Shown here: positions 1-7,824 of the stretch, one piece after another
Layout of the letters: every line of letters starts with the position of its first letter
Position numbering within the stretch: position 1 is the stretch's first letter
From: Flavobacterium fragile
Lineage (GTDB): Bacteria > Bacteroidota > Bacteroidia > Flavobacteriales > Flavobacteriaceae
DNA: 64,000 nt
Assembly (NCBI RefSeq): GCF_023634865.1
Contig: NZ_JAMLJN010000003.1
Coordinates: 215,650-279,649 of the forward strand
Direction of reading: 5' to 3'
Translations under genes and position numbers: made by a program
Notes under the pieces: generated by a model
What the model saw: only the letters and a program-made list of their open reading frames with translations
Told to the model about the DNA's origin: nothing
Database searches by the model: none

Positions 1-651
1 ACTACAATTTCATTGACAGAAGATTCGTATGTAAAGGAAATAGTTTATAAAGGAAAATCTAAAGAAGTTTTTAAAGAGACAGGAACATATACTTGGAATG
101 AAGCTGGAAATACCATTACACTTTCGGGTTCAGCTGCACCAAATCAATATTTTGTGGGTGAAAATGTATTATTTCATTTAGATGTTGATGAAAAACGCAT
201 TGAAGGTGATTTAGCTTCAAAATACAAATTATCAAGAATTGAAATTTCGGAACCAATTGCTCCAGCTCAAAAAGAAGAAACAAAAACCAAAGAAGTTACT
301 AAAGTTGAATTGAAAAATTCAAAATGGAGTTTGTTGAAATTATACGGAAAAACTATCGAAAAGAATAAAGATAGTAAAAGAGAATTTGGAATTACTTTTA
401 ATCCTGATGGACGATTTTCAGCTTTTGCAGGTTGTAATAATATGATGGGAAGCTATAAATTAAAAGAAGAGGTTAGTCGTATCGAATTCTCAAAAGTAGC
501 TTCCACCATGATGGCTTGTGAAGATATGGTAACCGAACAAGAACTAGCTAAAGTTTTAGAAATGGCTGATAATTATAATTTTGATGGTAAAACTTTAAAA
601 TTAAACAAAGCTAGAATGGCAACATTAGCCGAATTTGAAATTATTAAGTAA
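1..651 (+). CDS. META domain protein with NlpE-like N-terminus (5' partial)
   Basis: The frame is open from base 1, so the true start and any lipoprotein signal lie upstream of the window; the TTG at 13 is only an in-frame codon. The visible N-terminal part (GTYTWNEAGNTITL and following) resembles the NlpE/copper-resistance N-terminal fold. After a Lys/Glu-rich linker (about residues 85-100) comes a META/HslJ-type domain (about 100-212) with the typical GCNNMMGSY and a MACED-type segment. Proteins of this architecture in Bacteroidota are usually envelope lipoproteins of unknown exact function, sometimes linked to stress. Function is inferred from family only. Confidence 0.75.
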   Translation, partial: TTISLTEDSYVKEIVYKGKSKEVFKETGTYTWNEAGNTITLSGSAAPNQYFVGENVLFHLDVDEKRIEGDLASKYKLSRIEISEPIAPAQKEETKTKEVTKVELKNSKWSLLKLYGKTIEKNKDSKREFGITFNPDGRFSAFAGCNNMMGSYKLKEEVSRIEFSKVASTMMACEDMVTEQELAKVLEMADNYNFDGKTLKLNKARMATLAEFEIIK

Positions 652-666
652 TTGAATGTATATTTG
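634..666 (+). promoter_or_regulatory. Promoter of ruvX (Bacteroidota type)
   Basis: A TTTG at 634-637 is followed after 21 nt by TATATTTG at 659-666, matching the Bacteroidota -33/-7 consensus TTTG-N~20-TAnnTTTG. The expected transcription start is about 10 nt upstream of the ruvX ATG at 683. The -33 box lies inside the end of the preceding gene. Confidence 0.6.
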
Positions 667-682
667 TTCAAAATAATCAACA

Positions 683-1093
683 ATGCGAATTTTAGCCATA
701 GATTACGGAATCAAACGAACAGGAATTGCCGTTACTGATGAAATGCAGATGATTGCTTTTGGGCTAACTACCATTTCGTCGGAAACAGCGATTGCTTTTT
801 TAAAAGACTATTTCTTGAAAGAGAAAGTAGAACGAGTTATTATTGGCGAACCCAAGCAAATGGATGGAACGCCATCTCAAAGTGCCGAAATCATCAATGC
901 TTTTGTGGTGAAATTTCAATCAGCTTTTCCTGATATGCCGGTGGATAGAGTAGATGAACGATTTACTTCTAAAATGGCGTTTCAAACGATGATTGATAGT
1001 GGTTTAAAAAAGAAACAACGTCAAAATAAGGCTTTAGTTGACGAAATTGCTGCCACCATTATGCTTCAAGATTATTTACATTATAAAAAATAA
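683..1093 (+). CDS. ruvX: Holliday junction resolvase-like YqgF/RuvX
   Basis: 136 aa, normal length for the YqgF/RuvX family, which has an RNase H-like fold and acts in pre-16S rRNA processing and possibly Holliday junction resolution. Visible motifs: AIDYGIKRTGIAV with catalytic Asp7, GEPKQMDGTPSQ around residue 55, DERFTS with Asp91, and a C-terminal LVDEIAA with Asp120. The ATG at 683 places the first catalytic Asp where the family has it. In flavobacteria I expect this gene next to def; here the arginine cluster lies between them. Confidence 0.93.
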   Translation: MRILAIDYGIKRTGIAVTDEMQMIAFGLTTISSETAIAFLKDYFLKEKVERVIIGEPKQMDGTPSQSAEIINAFVVKFQSAFPDMPVDRVDERFTSKMAFQTMIDSGLKKKQRQNKALVDEIAATIMLQDYLHYKK

Positions 1094-1123
1094 TTGTATA
1101 TTTATTTTCAATTTTACTACTGA

Positions 1124-1600
1124 ATGAAACATCAATTAGACGCCAAAGACCAAGCTATTTTAGAAATTTTACAACAAGATTCCACAATTTCGGTGAAAGA
1201 AATAGGAGAACGTGTTGGGCTTTCGTTTACTCCAACTTATGAGCGTATCAAAAATTTGGAAAAAAACCAAGTGATTACAAAGTATGTGGCGCTAGTAGAT
1301 CGTTTTAAAATTGGTGTTCAAATCGTGGTGTATTGTAACGTTACTTTGAAAGAACAATCTAAGGCTGCTCTTGATGCTTTTGAACAAACCATAATTGCTA
1401 TTCCTCAAGTTCAAGAAGTGATTAGTTTGTCTGGAAATTACGATTATATGCTAAAAATCATTGCAGAGGATATTACATCGTACAATGATTTTGTGGTAAA
1501 TGTGATTTCAAATATTCCTAATATTGGACAATATCACAGCAGTATCGTTTTGAATGAAGCAAAGAAAGAAACAGCTTATATGCTGCCAAAAGGGAATTAA
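1124..1600 (+). CDS. Lrp/AsnC-family transcriptional regulator, probable arginine-operon regulator
   Basis: 158 aa. The N-terminal winged helix-turn-helix (about residues 5-55, with ISVKEIGERVGLS as helix-turn-helix) is followed by an AsnC/RAM effector-binding domain (about 65-150, with the VQEVISLSGNYDYMLKI strand-turn). Lrp/AsnC proteins form octamers or dimers that bind several phased DNA sites and sense amino acids. The gene starts 30 nt after ruvX and its stop overlaps the convergent argH stop by 4 bp, so it sits at the far end of the arginine operon. I infer that it controls that operon, possibly through the twin inverted repeats at 9634-9681. Local control of argH by convergent transcription is also possible. 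Confidence 0.9.
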   Translation: MKHQLDAKDQAILEILQQDSTISVKEIGERVGLSFTPTYERIKNLEKNQVITKYVALVDRFKIGVQIVVYCNVTLKEQSKAALDAFEQTIIAIPQVQEVISLSGNYDYMLKIIAEDITSYNDFVVNVISNIPNIGQYHSSIVLNEAKKETAYMLPKGN

Positions 1601-2907
1601 TTAAATTTAGCTATTACTCTTTTAAAAGCTTCTTCTATTAGTTCATTTCTAAGATTTCCAATACTACCTTCATGGGTGTGATTCACTTCGTGATTTGGGA
1701 TAAAATCTTGATTTTCAATTGCTATTCCAATGTTTTTATAAGCATCTCTAAACGGAATTCCCTCTAAAACTTGCTGGTTTACACTTTCTACACTAAACAT
1801 ATAATTGTATTTAGCATCTTTTACGATATCTTTCTTAACTTCAATGTGTTGCAACATAAATTGTAGCATTTCAAGACATTCTTTCAAAGATTGAATCGCT
1901 GGAAATAAAGCCTCTTTTGTCAATTGAACATCTCTGTGATAACCTGAAGGCAGATTGTTTGTAAGTATAATTAATTCGTTAGGTAAGGCTTGAATTCGAT
2001 TGCATCTTGCTCTCATAATTTCAAAAACATCCGGATTTTTCTTGTGAGGCATAATACTACTTCCCGTTGTCAAAGTATCCGGAAAAGAAATAAAACCGAA
2101 ATTTTGATTCAAATACAAACACATGTCATACGACAATTTACTAATGGTTCCCGCCAAACCTGCTATTGCCATTGCTATAACTTTTTCTGATTTTCCTCTA
2201 GTCATTTGAGCGTAAACCGAATTGACATTTAATGCTCCAAACCCTAACAATTCAGTTGTTAACGTTCTATTTAATGGAAATGAAGTTCCGTAGCCAGCAC
2301 CTGAACCTAATGGATTTTTATTGATAATATTGTGGCTTGCCAATAGCAATTCTAAATCATCTACTAAACTTTCAGCATATGCGCCAAACCATAATCCAAA
2401 CGAAGAAGGCATAGCAATTTGCAAATGTGTATAACCCGGAAGTAATACCTCTTTATGTTGGTTGCTCAACTGAATTAATGACGAAAAAACAGCTTCAATA
2501 AGTGATTTGATATCTAAAATTTCAGCTTTTAAATACAATTTTAAATCGGTCAGAACTTGGTCATTTCTCGAGCGACCACTGTGAATTTTCTTTCCAATCT
2601 CCCCAATTCGTTGAATCAATAAATGTTCTACTTGTGAATGCACATCTTCAATTCCAGATTCAATTACAAATTGATTTTGTTTGATTTCTTCTAAAATTTT
2701 TTGAAGTTCGATTTCAATGAGAAGCCATTCATCCGTTTTTAATAGATGGATGGAATGCAACATTTCGCAATGGGCTAATGATCCCAAAACATCGAATTTA
2801 GCTAGAGCATAATCAAATTGGACATCATTTCCAACGGTAAATTTTTCTACTATTTCAGTGTGATGTGCGTTTTCACTTGCTTTTTTTTGCCATATTTTTT
2901 CTACCAT
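1597..2907 (-). CDS. argH: Argininosuccinate lyase
   Basis: 436 aa member of the fumarase/aspartase superfamily, cleaving argininosuccinate to arginine and fumarate in the cytoplasm. The superfamily signature GSSIMPHKKNPD is at residues 282-293, GYTHLQ at about 158-163 supplies the catalytic His, and HSGRSRNDQV is at 109-118. It is slightly shorter than E. coli ArgH (457 aa), losing C-terminal sequence. It is the last gene of the minus-strand arginine operon, 2 nt after the upstream deacylase gene. Its stop overlaps that of the convergent Lrp-type gene by 4 bp, leaving no room for an intergenic terminator. Confidence 0.96.
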   Translation of the reverse strand: MVEKIWQKKASENAHHTEIVEKFTVGNDVQFDYALAKFDVLGSLAHCEMLHSIHLLKTDEWLLIEIELQKILEEIKQNQFVIESGIEDVHSQVEHLLIQRIGEIGKKIHSGRSRNDQVLTDLKLYLKAEILDIKSLIEAVFSSLIQLSNQHKEVLLPGYTHLQIAMPSSFGLWFGAYAESLVDDLELLLASHNIINKNPLGSGAGYGTSFPLNRTLTTELLGFGALNVNSVYAQMTRGKSEKVIAMAIAGLAGTISKLSYDMCLYLNQNFGFISFPDTLTTGSSIMPHKKNPDVFEIMRARCNRIQALPNELIILTNNLPSGYHRDVQLTKEALFPAIQSLKECLEMLQFMLQHIEVKKDIVKDAKYNYMFSVESVNQQVLEGIPFRDAYKNIGIAIENQDFIPNHEVNHTHEGSIGNLRNELIEEAFKRVIAKFN

Positions 2908-2909
2908 AA

Positions 2910-3980
2910 CTATAGTATTTGGGTTAAAACGGAATGGTAAATTTGAATTGCCTCTTTAATTTCTTGTACGTAAATAAATTCATCACTGCTGTGCGAACGT
3001 GTTGATAATCCGGGCCCCATTTTTAGAGAAGGACAAGGAATTACCGCTTGGTCTGATGAGGTTGGCGAACCGTAATAGGTTCTTCCTATTTTTATTCCAG
3101 CTTGTACAAAAGGATGTGACAGCGGAATTGAGGAGGAATTCAGTCTTAAGGAACGTGGAGTTACCTCACTTTTAATGTTTTGTTGGATGATGTTGAAAAT
3201 TTCAGTGTTGGAATACATTTCAGTAGTTCGAATATCTACGGTAAACTGACAAGAATCGGGAACTACATTGTGTTGTGTACCACTATTGATAATAGTAACC
3301 GTCATTTTTATTTCGCCTAATAAATCCGAAACTTTATCAAATTTATAGGTGTTAAACCATTGAATATCTTCAATTGCATTCAAAATCGCATTATTATGGT
3401 TCGGATGTGCGGCATGTGAAGACGTTCCTTTAGCCACACAATCTAAAACCAATAATCCTTTTTCGGCTATAGCCAAATTCATTTCGGTAGGTTCACCTAC
3501 AATCGCAAAATCAATAGAACCAAGTTTTTTAAAGATGGATTCGATTCCGTTTACACCCGAAATCTCTTCTTCAGCAGTAGCGGCTAAAACTAAATTGTAG
3601 TTTAAGTTTTCTTTATCGTAAAAATGAATAAAAGTAGCGATTAGACTTACTAAACAACCACCAGCATCGTTACTGCCTAAACCATATAATTTTCCGTCTT
3701 TTTCAATTGGTTCAAAAGGATTTAGGGTATAACTTGCATTCGGTTTTACCGTATCGTGATGTGAATTTAGCAGAATAGTTGGTTTGGATGCATCATAAAA
3801 TTTATTGAATGCCCACACGTTATTCATTTCTCGATACGTCGGAATGTTATATGTTACAAAGAAATTTTCTATACAATCCGCTGTTTTATCTTCACTTTTA
3901 CTGAACGAAGGAATCGAAATTAATGCTTTCAATAATTTGTAAACCGACTCAAAAAGATGATGTAATTCTTGTTCCTTCAT
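2910..3980 (-). CDS. argE: M20-family deacylase, ArgE-type (probable N-acylcitrulline/N-acylornithine deacylase)
   Basis: 356 aa zinc peptidase of family M20 (ArgE/DapE group). Metal and catalytic residues are visible: LNSHHDTV (His74/75, Asp76), GLGSNDAGG with bridging Asp105, TAEEE with Glu137/138, GEPTE near residue 157, and a C-terminal HSSDEF. Its start overlaps the end of argB by 32 bp, suggesting coupling. Because the neighbouring transcarbamylase is of the N-acylornithine type, the expected substrate is N-acetyl- or N-succinylcitrulline rather than acetylornithine. This is inferred from context, as family sequence alone does not settle it. Confidence 0.88.
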   Translation of the reverse strand: MKEQELHHLFESVYKLLKALISIPSFSKSEDKTADCIENFFVTYNIPTYREMNNVWAFNKFYDASKPTILLNSHHDTVKPNASYTLNPFEPIEKDGKLYGLGSNDAGGCLVSLIATFIHFYDKENLNYNLVLAATAEEEISGVNGIESIFKKLGSIDFAIVGEPTEMNLAIAEKGLLVLDCVAKGTSSHAAHPNHNNAILNAIEDIQWFNTYKFDKVSDLLGEIKMTVTIINSGTQHNVVPDSCQFTVDIRTTEMYSNTEIFNIIQQNIKSEVTPRSLRLNSSSIPLSHPFVQAGIKIGRTYYGSPTSSDQAVIPCPSLKMGPGLSTRSHSSDEFIYVQEIKEAIQIYHSVLTQIL

Positions 3981-4749
3981 GTGAATTGTTTTTTATAAAA
4001 TGAGCAAAGTTTTCTGAAGAAGTAATCCCAATTTCTTTCACTCCATTTGCCAAAGCCTCAAATGCATTTTTAATTTTTGGAACCATTCCTTTGTTAATAA
4101 TTCCTTGTTCTTTTAATTTTTGAAACGTTTCCCAATCTAAGTTTTTAATAACTGAATTTTCCTCTTCGGGATTCGATAAAACGCCATTTTTTTCAAAGCA
4201 ATACGTCAATTTTACATGAAATGAAGTTGCCAAAGCCGAAGCCAAAACACTCGCAATAGTATCGGCATTTGTATTTAATAATTGACCTTGTTTATCGTGA
4301 GTAATAGCGCAGATTACCGGTTTTAATCCATTTTGAAGTAGCAACTCTAAGAAGTCTGAATTAACATTTTCAATTGAAATATCACCCACAAATCCGAAAT
4401 CGATTTCCTGATGAATTCGTTTTGTTGCCGTAATTAAATTTCCATCAGTTCCAGATAAACCTATACTATTAATTTTGTGTTTTTGAAGTTTCGTAACTAT
4501 ATTTTTGTTGATGTAACCCGCATAAACCATGGTCGCAATTTTCAAAGTTTCGGCATCTGTAATTCTTCTGCCTTCAATTAATTGTTGTGGGATATTTAGT
4601 TTTTCAGCCAAATCAGTTGCTAATTTTCCACCGCCATGAACTAGAATAAAAGGTTCGTTTAAACTCGCAAGCGATTGGATGAAATCATTTAATTTTGATT
4701 CATCATCGATAACGTTGCCGCCAATTTTTATTACATTAAGCGTTTTCAT
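3949..4749 (-). CDS. argB: Acetylglutamate kinase (N-acylglutamate kinase)
   Basis: Amino-acid kinase family, phosphorylating N-acylglutamate in the second step of arginine synthesis. I chose the ATG at 4749 (MKTLNVIKIGGNVID) because it puts the KIGG phosphate-binding Lys at the usual place; an upstream in-frame ATG at 4788 would add 13 residues lying inside the transcarbamylase gene. The VHGGGKLATDLAEKL acyl-glutamate-binding segment and NADTIASVLA are present. The protein (266 aa) has no N-terminal helix before the first strand, the element that mediates arginine feedback in hexameric enzymes, so it is probably not inhibited by arginine. It overlaps argF' by 14 bp and argE by 32 bp. Confidence 0.94.
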   Translation of the reverse strand: MKTLNVIKIGGNVIDDESKLNDFIQSLASLNEPFILVHGGGKLATDLAEKLNIPQQLIEGRRITDAETLKIATMVYAGYINKNIVTKLQKHKINSIGLSGTDGNLITATKRIHQEIDFGFVGDISIENVNSDFLELLLQNGLKPVICAITHDKQGQLLNTNADTIASVLASALATSFHVKLTYCFEKNGVLSNPEEENSVIKNLDWETFQKLKEQGIINKGMVPKIKNAFEALANGVKEIGITSSENFAHFIKNNSHEGTRITSSF

Positions 4750-5695
4750 TTGATTCCAGTATTTTCTGAAGCACAATTTGTGCGGCATAAGTTCTATTAT
4801 TGGCTTGTTGGTAAATTAAAGAATTAGGTCTATCTAATACTTCATCGCTTACTTCTACATTTCTTCGCACGGGCAAACAATGCATGATTTTGGCATCATT
4901 AGTAACTTTTAGTTTTTCATGGGTTAACATCCAATCTTCCTCGGTTTCTAGGATTTTCCCATATTCTTCAAATGACGACCAGTTTTTTATATATACAAAA
5001 TCAGCATCTTGTAGTGCTACTTCTTGATTGTATTCAATGGTTGCATTTTGAGTGAATTTTGGGTCCAATTCATATCCTTTTGGATGCGTAATTACAAATT
5101 CGCAATCCGTTTTGTTCATCCATTGAGCAAAGGAATTTCCAACGGCATGTGGAATCGATTTTATGTGAGGCGCCCAAGTCAAAACTACTTTTGGTTTCTT
5201 ATTGATTGGTTTCTGCTCTTCAATAGTGATGCAATCCGCCAAACTTTGTAACGGATGTAAAGTTGCTGATTCTAAGGAAATAATAGGCACAGTCGCATAT
5301 TTTTCAAACAAAGAAAATACCTTTTCAGAAGTGTCTTCTTCTTTATTAGTCAATCCCGCAAAACAACGAATACCAATAATATCACAATACTGACTCAGTA
5401 CTTGCGCCGCATCTTTGATGTGTTCTACAGTTCCACCATTCATAATTGCTCCATCTTCAAATTCCCATGTCCACGCTTCTTGATTGGCATTTAAAATGAT
5501 GGTATTCAAACCTAAATTTTGAGCTGCTTTTTGAGTACTTAATCTAGTTCTTAAACTTGAATTTAGAAAAACCAAGCCTAAAGTTTTTCCTTTGCCTAAT
5601 TCGCTTTTTTGTAAAGGCGTTTTTTTTATTTGGATTGCCTCTTGAATAAATGCATCAAGATTGGTTATATCGTCTACAGAGAAAAATCGTTTCAT
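4736..5695 (-). CDS. argF': N-acylornithine carbamoyltransferase (SOTCase/AOTCase type)
   Basis: 319 aa transcarbamylase. The carbamoyl-phosphate loop reads SLRTR (47-51) instead of the STRTR of ordinary ornithine transcarbamylase, as in the Bacteroides N-succinylornithine and Xanthomonas N-acetylornithine enzymes. FVITHPKGYELDP and MHCLPVRRN are also typical of that branch. The residue reported to set specificity (Pro90 in the succinyl enzyme, Glu92 in the acetyl enzyme) is Val90 here (NGGTVEHI). Absence of Glu argues for succinyl-ornithine, but Val is not one of the textbook states. It lies between argD and argB in the operon. Confidence 0.92.
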   Translation of the reverse strand: MKRFFSVDDITNLDAFIQEAIQIKKTPLQKSELGKGKTLGLVFLNSSLRTRLSTQKAAQNLGLNTIILNANQEAWTWEFEDGAIMNGGTVEHIKDAAQVLSQYCDIIGIRCFAGLTNKEEDTSEKVFSLFEKYATVPIISLESATLHPLQSLADCITIEEQKPINKKPKVVLTWAPHIKSIPHAVGNSFAQWMNKTDCEFVITHPKGYELDPKFTQNATIEYNQEVALQDADFVYIKNWSSFEEYGKILETEEDWMLTHEKLKVTNDAKIMHCLPVRRNVEVSDEVLDRPNSLIYQQANNRTYAAQIVLQKILESNENA

Positions 5696-5697
5696 GA

Positions 5698-6834
5698 TTA
5701 TAAATTTGATTTGGATAGAATTTTAAATGCGTGTATAAAAGCATCTAACTCGGTTTTTGTAATGTTTAAAGCAGGAAGAATTCGCAATGTTTTTGGGCAC
5801 GAAGCATTTCCAGTTAAAATATTGAATTCACTCAGCAATTTGTTTCGTAATGGCGCACAAGAAACTTTTAGTTCGATGCCAAACATTAAACCTTGGTAAC
5901 GGATTTCGTGAATTAACGGATCGTCTTTTAACTCTTCATACAAGTAGTTTCCTAAATCTGTTGCATTTTGTAATAGGTTTTCTTTTTCGATGGTTTCTAA
6001 AACGGCAAGTGATGCAGCACAAGCCAAATAGTTACCGCCGAAAGTGGTTCCCAATAAACCATGCTTGGCTTGAAATTTAGGAGCAATTAAAACGCCACCA
6101 ACCGGAAAACCATTTCCCATTCCTTTCGCAATTGTTATGATATCAGCTTGAACTTGGGCATGTTGATGAGCAAAAAACTTTCCTGTTCTTCCATAACCCG
6201 ATTGAATTTCATCGCAAATGAAAACCGCTTCATGTTCATCACATAAACTTCTTATTTTTTTTAAGAAGTCGACTTCCGGAATTTGAACACCGCCTACACC
6301 CTGAATTCCTTCAATAATTACCGAAGAAATTTCGTGATTTTTAAATGTTTCCTCTAACGCAGTTGTGTTGTTAAATGGAACAAAAATAAAATTGTCCGTC
6401 TCATTCGTTGGCGCAATAATACTTTTGTTGTCGGTTGCCGCAACAGCAGCCGCAGTTCTTCCATGAAAAGCTTTGGTGAAGCAAATATTCTTTTTCTTTT
6501 TTGTGTGAAATGAAGCTAGTTTAATTGCGTTTTCGTTGGCTTCAGCACCTGAATTACACATGAAGAGCGAATAGTCTTCGTAACCACAAATTTTACCTAG
6601 TTTTAGTGCTACTTCTTCTTGGATTGGAATTTTTACTGAATTGGAATAAAAGCCAATTTTTTGTAACTGTTCCGTGACTTTTTGTACATAAGTTGGATGG
6701 CTATGACCTATTGAAATCACGGCATGACCACCATATAAATCTAGATATTTTTCGTTTTTATCGTTCCATAAATAACTTCCTTCAGCTTTAATGAAGTTTA
6801 AGTCAAATAACGGATATACATCAAATAATTTCAT
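5698..6834 (-). CDS. argD: N-acylornithine aminotransferase (class III PLP enzyme)
   Basis: 378 aa, typical ArgD length. PLP features: NSGAEANENAIKLA (94-107), KAFHGRT at about 121-127, the ICDEIQSGYGRTGKF segment with Asp208, and the Schiff-base Lys237 in IAKGMGNGFP. The enzyme transaminates N-acylglutamate semialdehyde to N-acylornithine. Its stop lies 2 nt before the transcarbamylase start and its start is 10 nt after argC, consistent with one transcript. A second, more distant class III aminotransferase lies at 19171-20382. Confidence 0.94.
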   Translation of the reverse strand: MKLFDVYPLFDLNFIKAEGSYLWNDKNEKYLDLYGGHAVISIGHSHPTYVQKVTEQLQKIGFYSNSVKIPIQEEVALKLGKICGYEDYSLFMCNSGAEANENAIKLASFHTKKKKNICFTKAFHGRTAAAVAATDNKSIIAPTNETDNFIFVPFNNTTALEETFKNHEISSVIIEGIQGVGGVQIPEVDFLKKIRSLCDEHEAVFICDEIQSGYGRTGKFFAHQHAQVQADIITIAKGMGNGFPVGGVLIAPKFQAKHGLLGTTFGGNYLACAASLAVLETIEKENLLQNATDLGNYLYEELKDDPLIHEIRYQGLMFGIELKVSCAPLRNKLLSEFNILTGNASCPKTLRILPALNITKTELDAFIHAFKILSKSNL

Positions 6835-6844
6835 TTTTTTCTTT

Positions 6845-7819
6845 TTAAAATGCTGAGGCTTTTAATTTTAATCCCAGCGTTGCTTCCCAGCCCAACATCA
6901 AATTCATGTTTTGAATCGCTTGTCCAGAAGCGCCTTTTAATAAATTATCAATAACGGAGTGAATGACCACGTGATTTTCGTCTTTTTCAATAAACAGCAA
7001 ACATTTATTGGTGTTTACAACTTGTTTCAAATCGATGTTGGTTTTAGACAAAAACACAAATGGATTGTTCCTGTATAAATCTTCATAAAGTGTTTGAATT
7101 TCTTCTAAACTCATTTTTGTTTCAATCGTAGAACTAGAGAAAATTCCCCGAGTAAAATCGCCACGCCAAGGCACAAATTCTAAGTTTACTTTTTCCACAT
7201 TTAAACTATTTAGCGTTTTACAAATTTCAGCTACATGTTGGTGTTGTAAAGTTTTGTAAGCCGAAATATTATTAACTCTCCAGCTAAAATGCGTTGTCTC
7301 TTGCAATTGTTGTCCTGCACCAGTCGAACCTGTAATTCCGGTTGTGTAAACTGTTTTTAAAATCTTTGCTTTCGCAAGTGGAAGCAACGCTAATTGAATA
7401 GCCGTAGCGAAACAACCTGGATTAGCAACGTAATTACTCTGTTCAATAGTTTTCTTATTGATTTCGGGTAAACCGTAAACAAAATTGCCTTTTTCAAATT
7501 TGCCGTCAATTCTGAAATCATTTCCTAAATCGATGATTTTGATGGTTTCATTCACTTCATTATTTTGCAACCAAATTTTACTTTCTTTATGTGGGAGACA
7601 CAGAAACAAAACATCAATTATATTGGAATATTGATTGGTGAAAATCAAATTTGTTTCGCCAATTAAATCGCTATGAATACTGCTGATTTCCTTTCCATTC
7701 TGACTTCTGCTTAATGCGAAAGTTATTTCGGTTTTTGGATGATTTAAGAGCAAACGAATCAATTCGCCACCGGTATAACCTGCAGCTCCCACTATTCCAA
7801 CTTTTATTTTTGATTTCAT
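6845..7819 (-). CDS. argC: N-acetyl-gamma-glutamyl-phosphate reductase
   Basis: 324 aa. The NADP-binding motif GIVGAAGYTGGEL is at residues 8-20 and the catalytic cysteine is Cys136 in NPGCFAT. The TGSTGAGQ loop and HQHVAEI (catalytic His) are present. The enzyme reduces N-acylglutamyl phosphate to the semialdehyde, third step of the pathway. The gene sits 5 nt downstream of argG and 10 nt upstream of argD, within the minus-strand arginine operon. Confidence 0.95.
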   Translation of the reverse strand: MKSKIKVGIVGAAGYTGGELIRLLLNHPKTEITFALSRSQNGKEISSIHSDLIGETNLIFTNQYSNIIDVLFLCLPHKESKIWLQNNEVNETIKIIDLGNDFRIDGKFEKGNFVYGLPEINKKTIEQSNYVANPGCFATAIQLALLPLAKAKILKTVYTTGITGSTGAGQQLQETTHFSWRVNNISAYKTLQHQHVAEICKTLNSLNVEKVNLEFVPWRGDFTRGIFSSSTIETKMSLEEIQTLYEDLYRNNPFVFLSKTNIDLKQVVNTNKCLLFIEKDENHVVIHSVIDNLLKGASGQAIQNMNLMLGWEATLGLKLKASAF

Positions 7820-7824
7820 TTGAT

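Noticed and set aside
4750..4788. 13-residue N-terminal extension of argB
   Set aside because: It lies inside the transcarbamylase gene and does not resemble the arginine-sensing helix; the ATG at 4749 fits the family.
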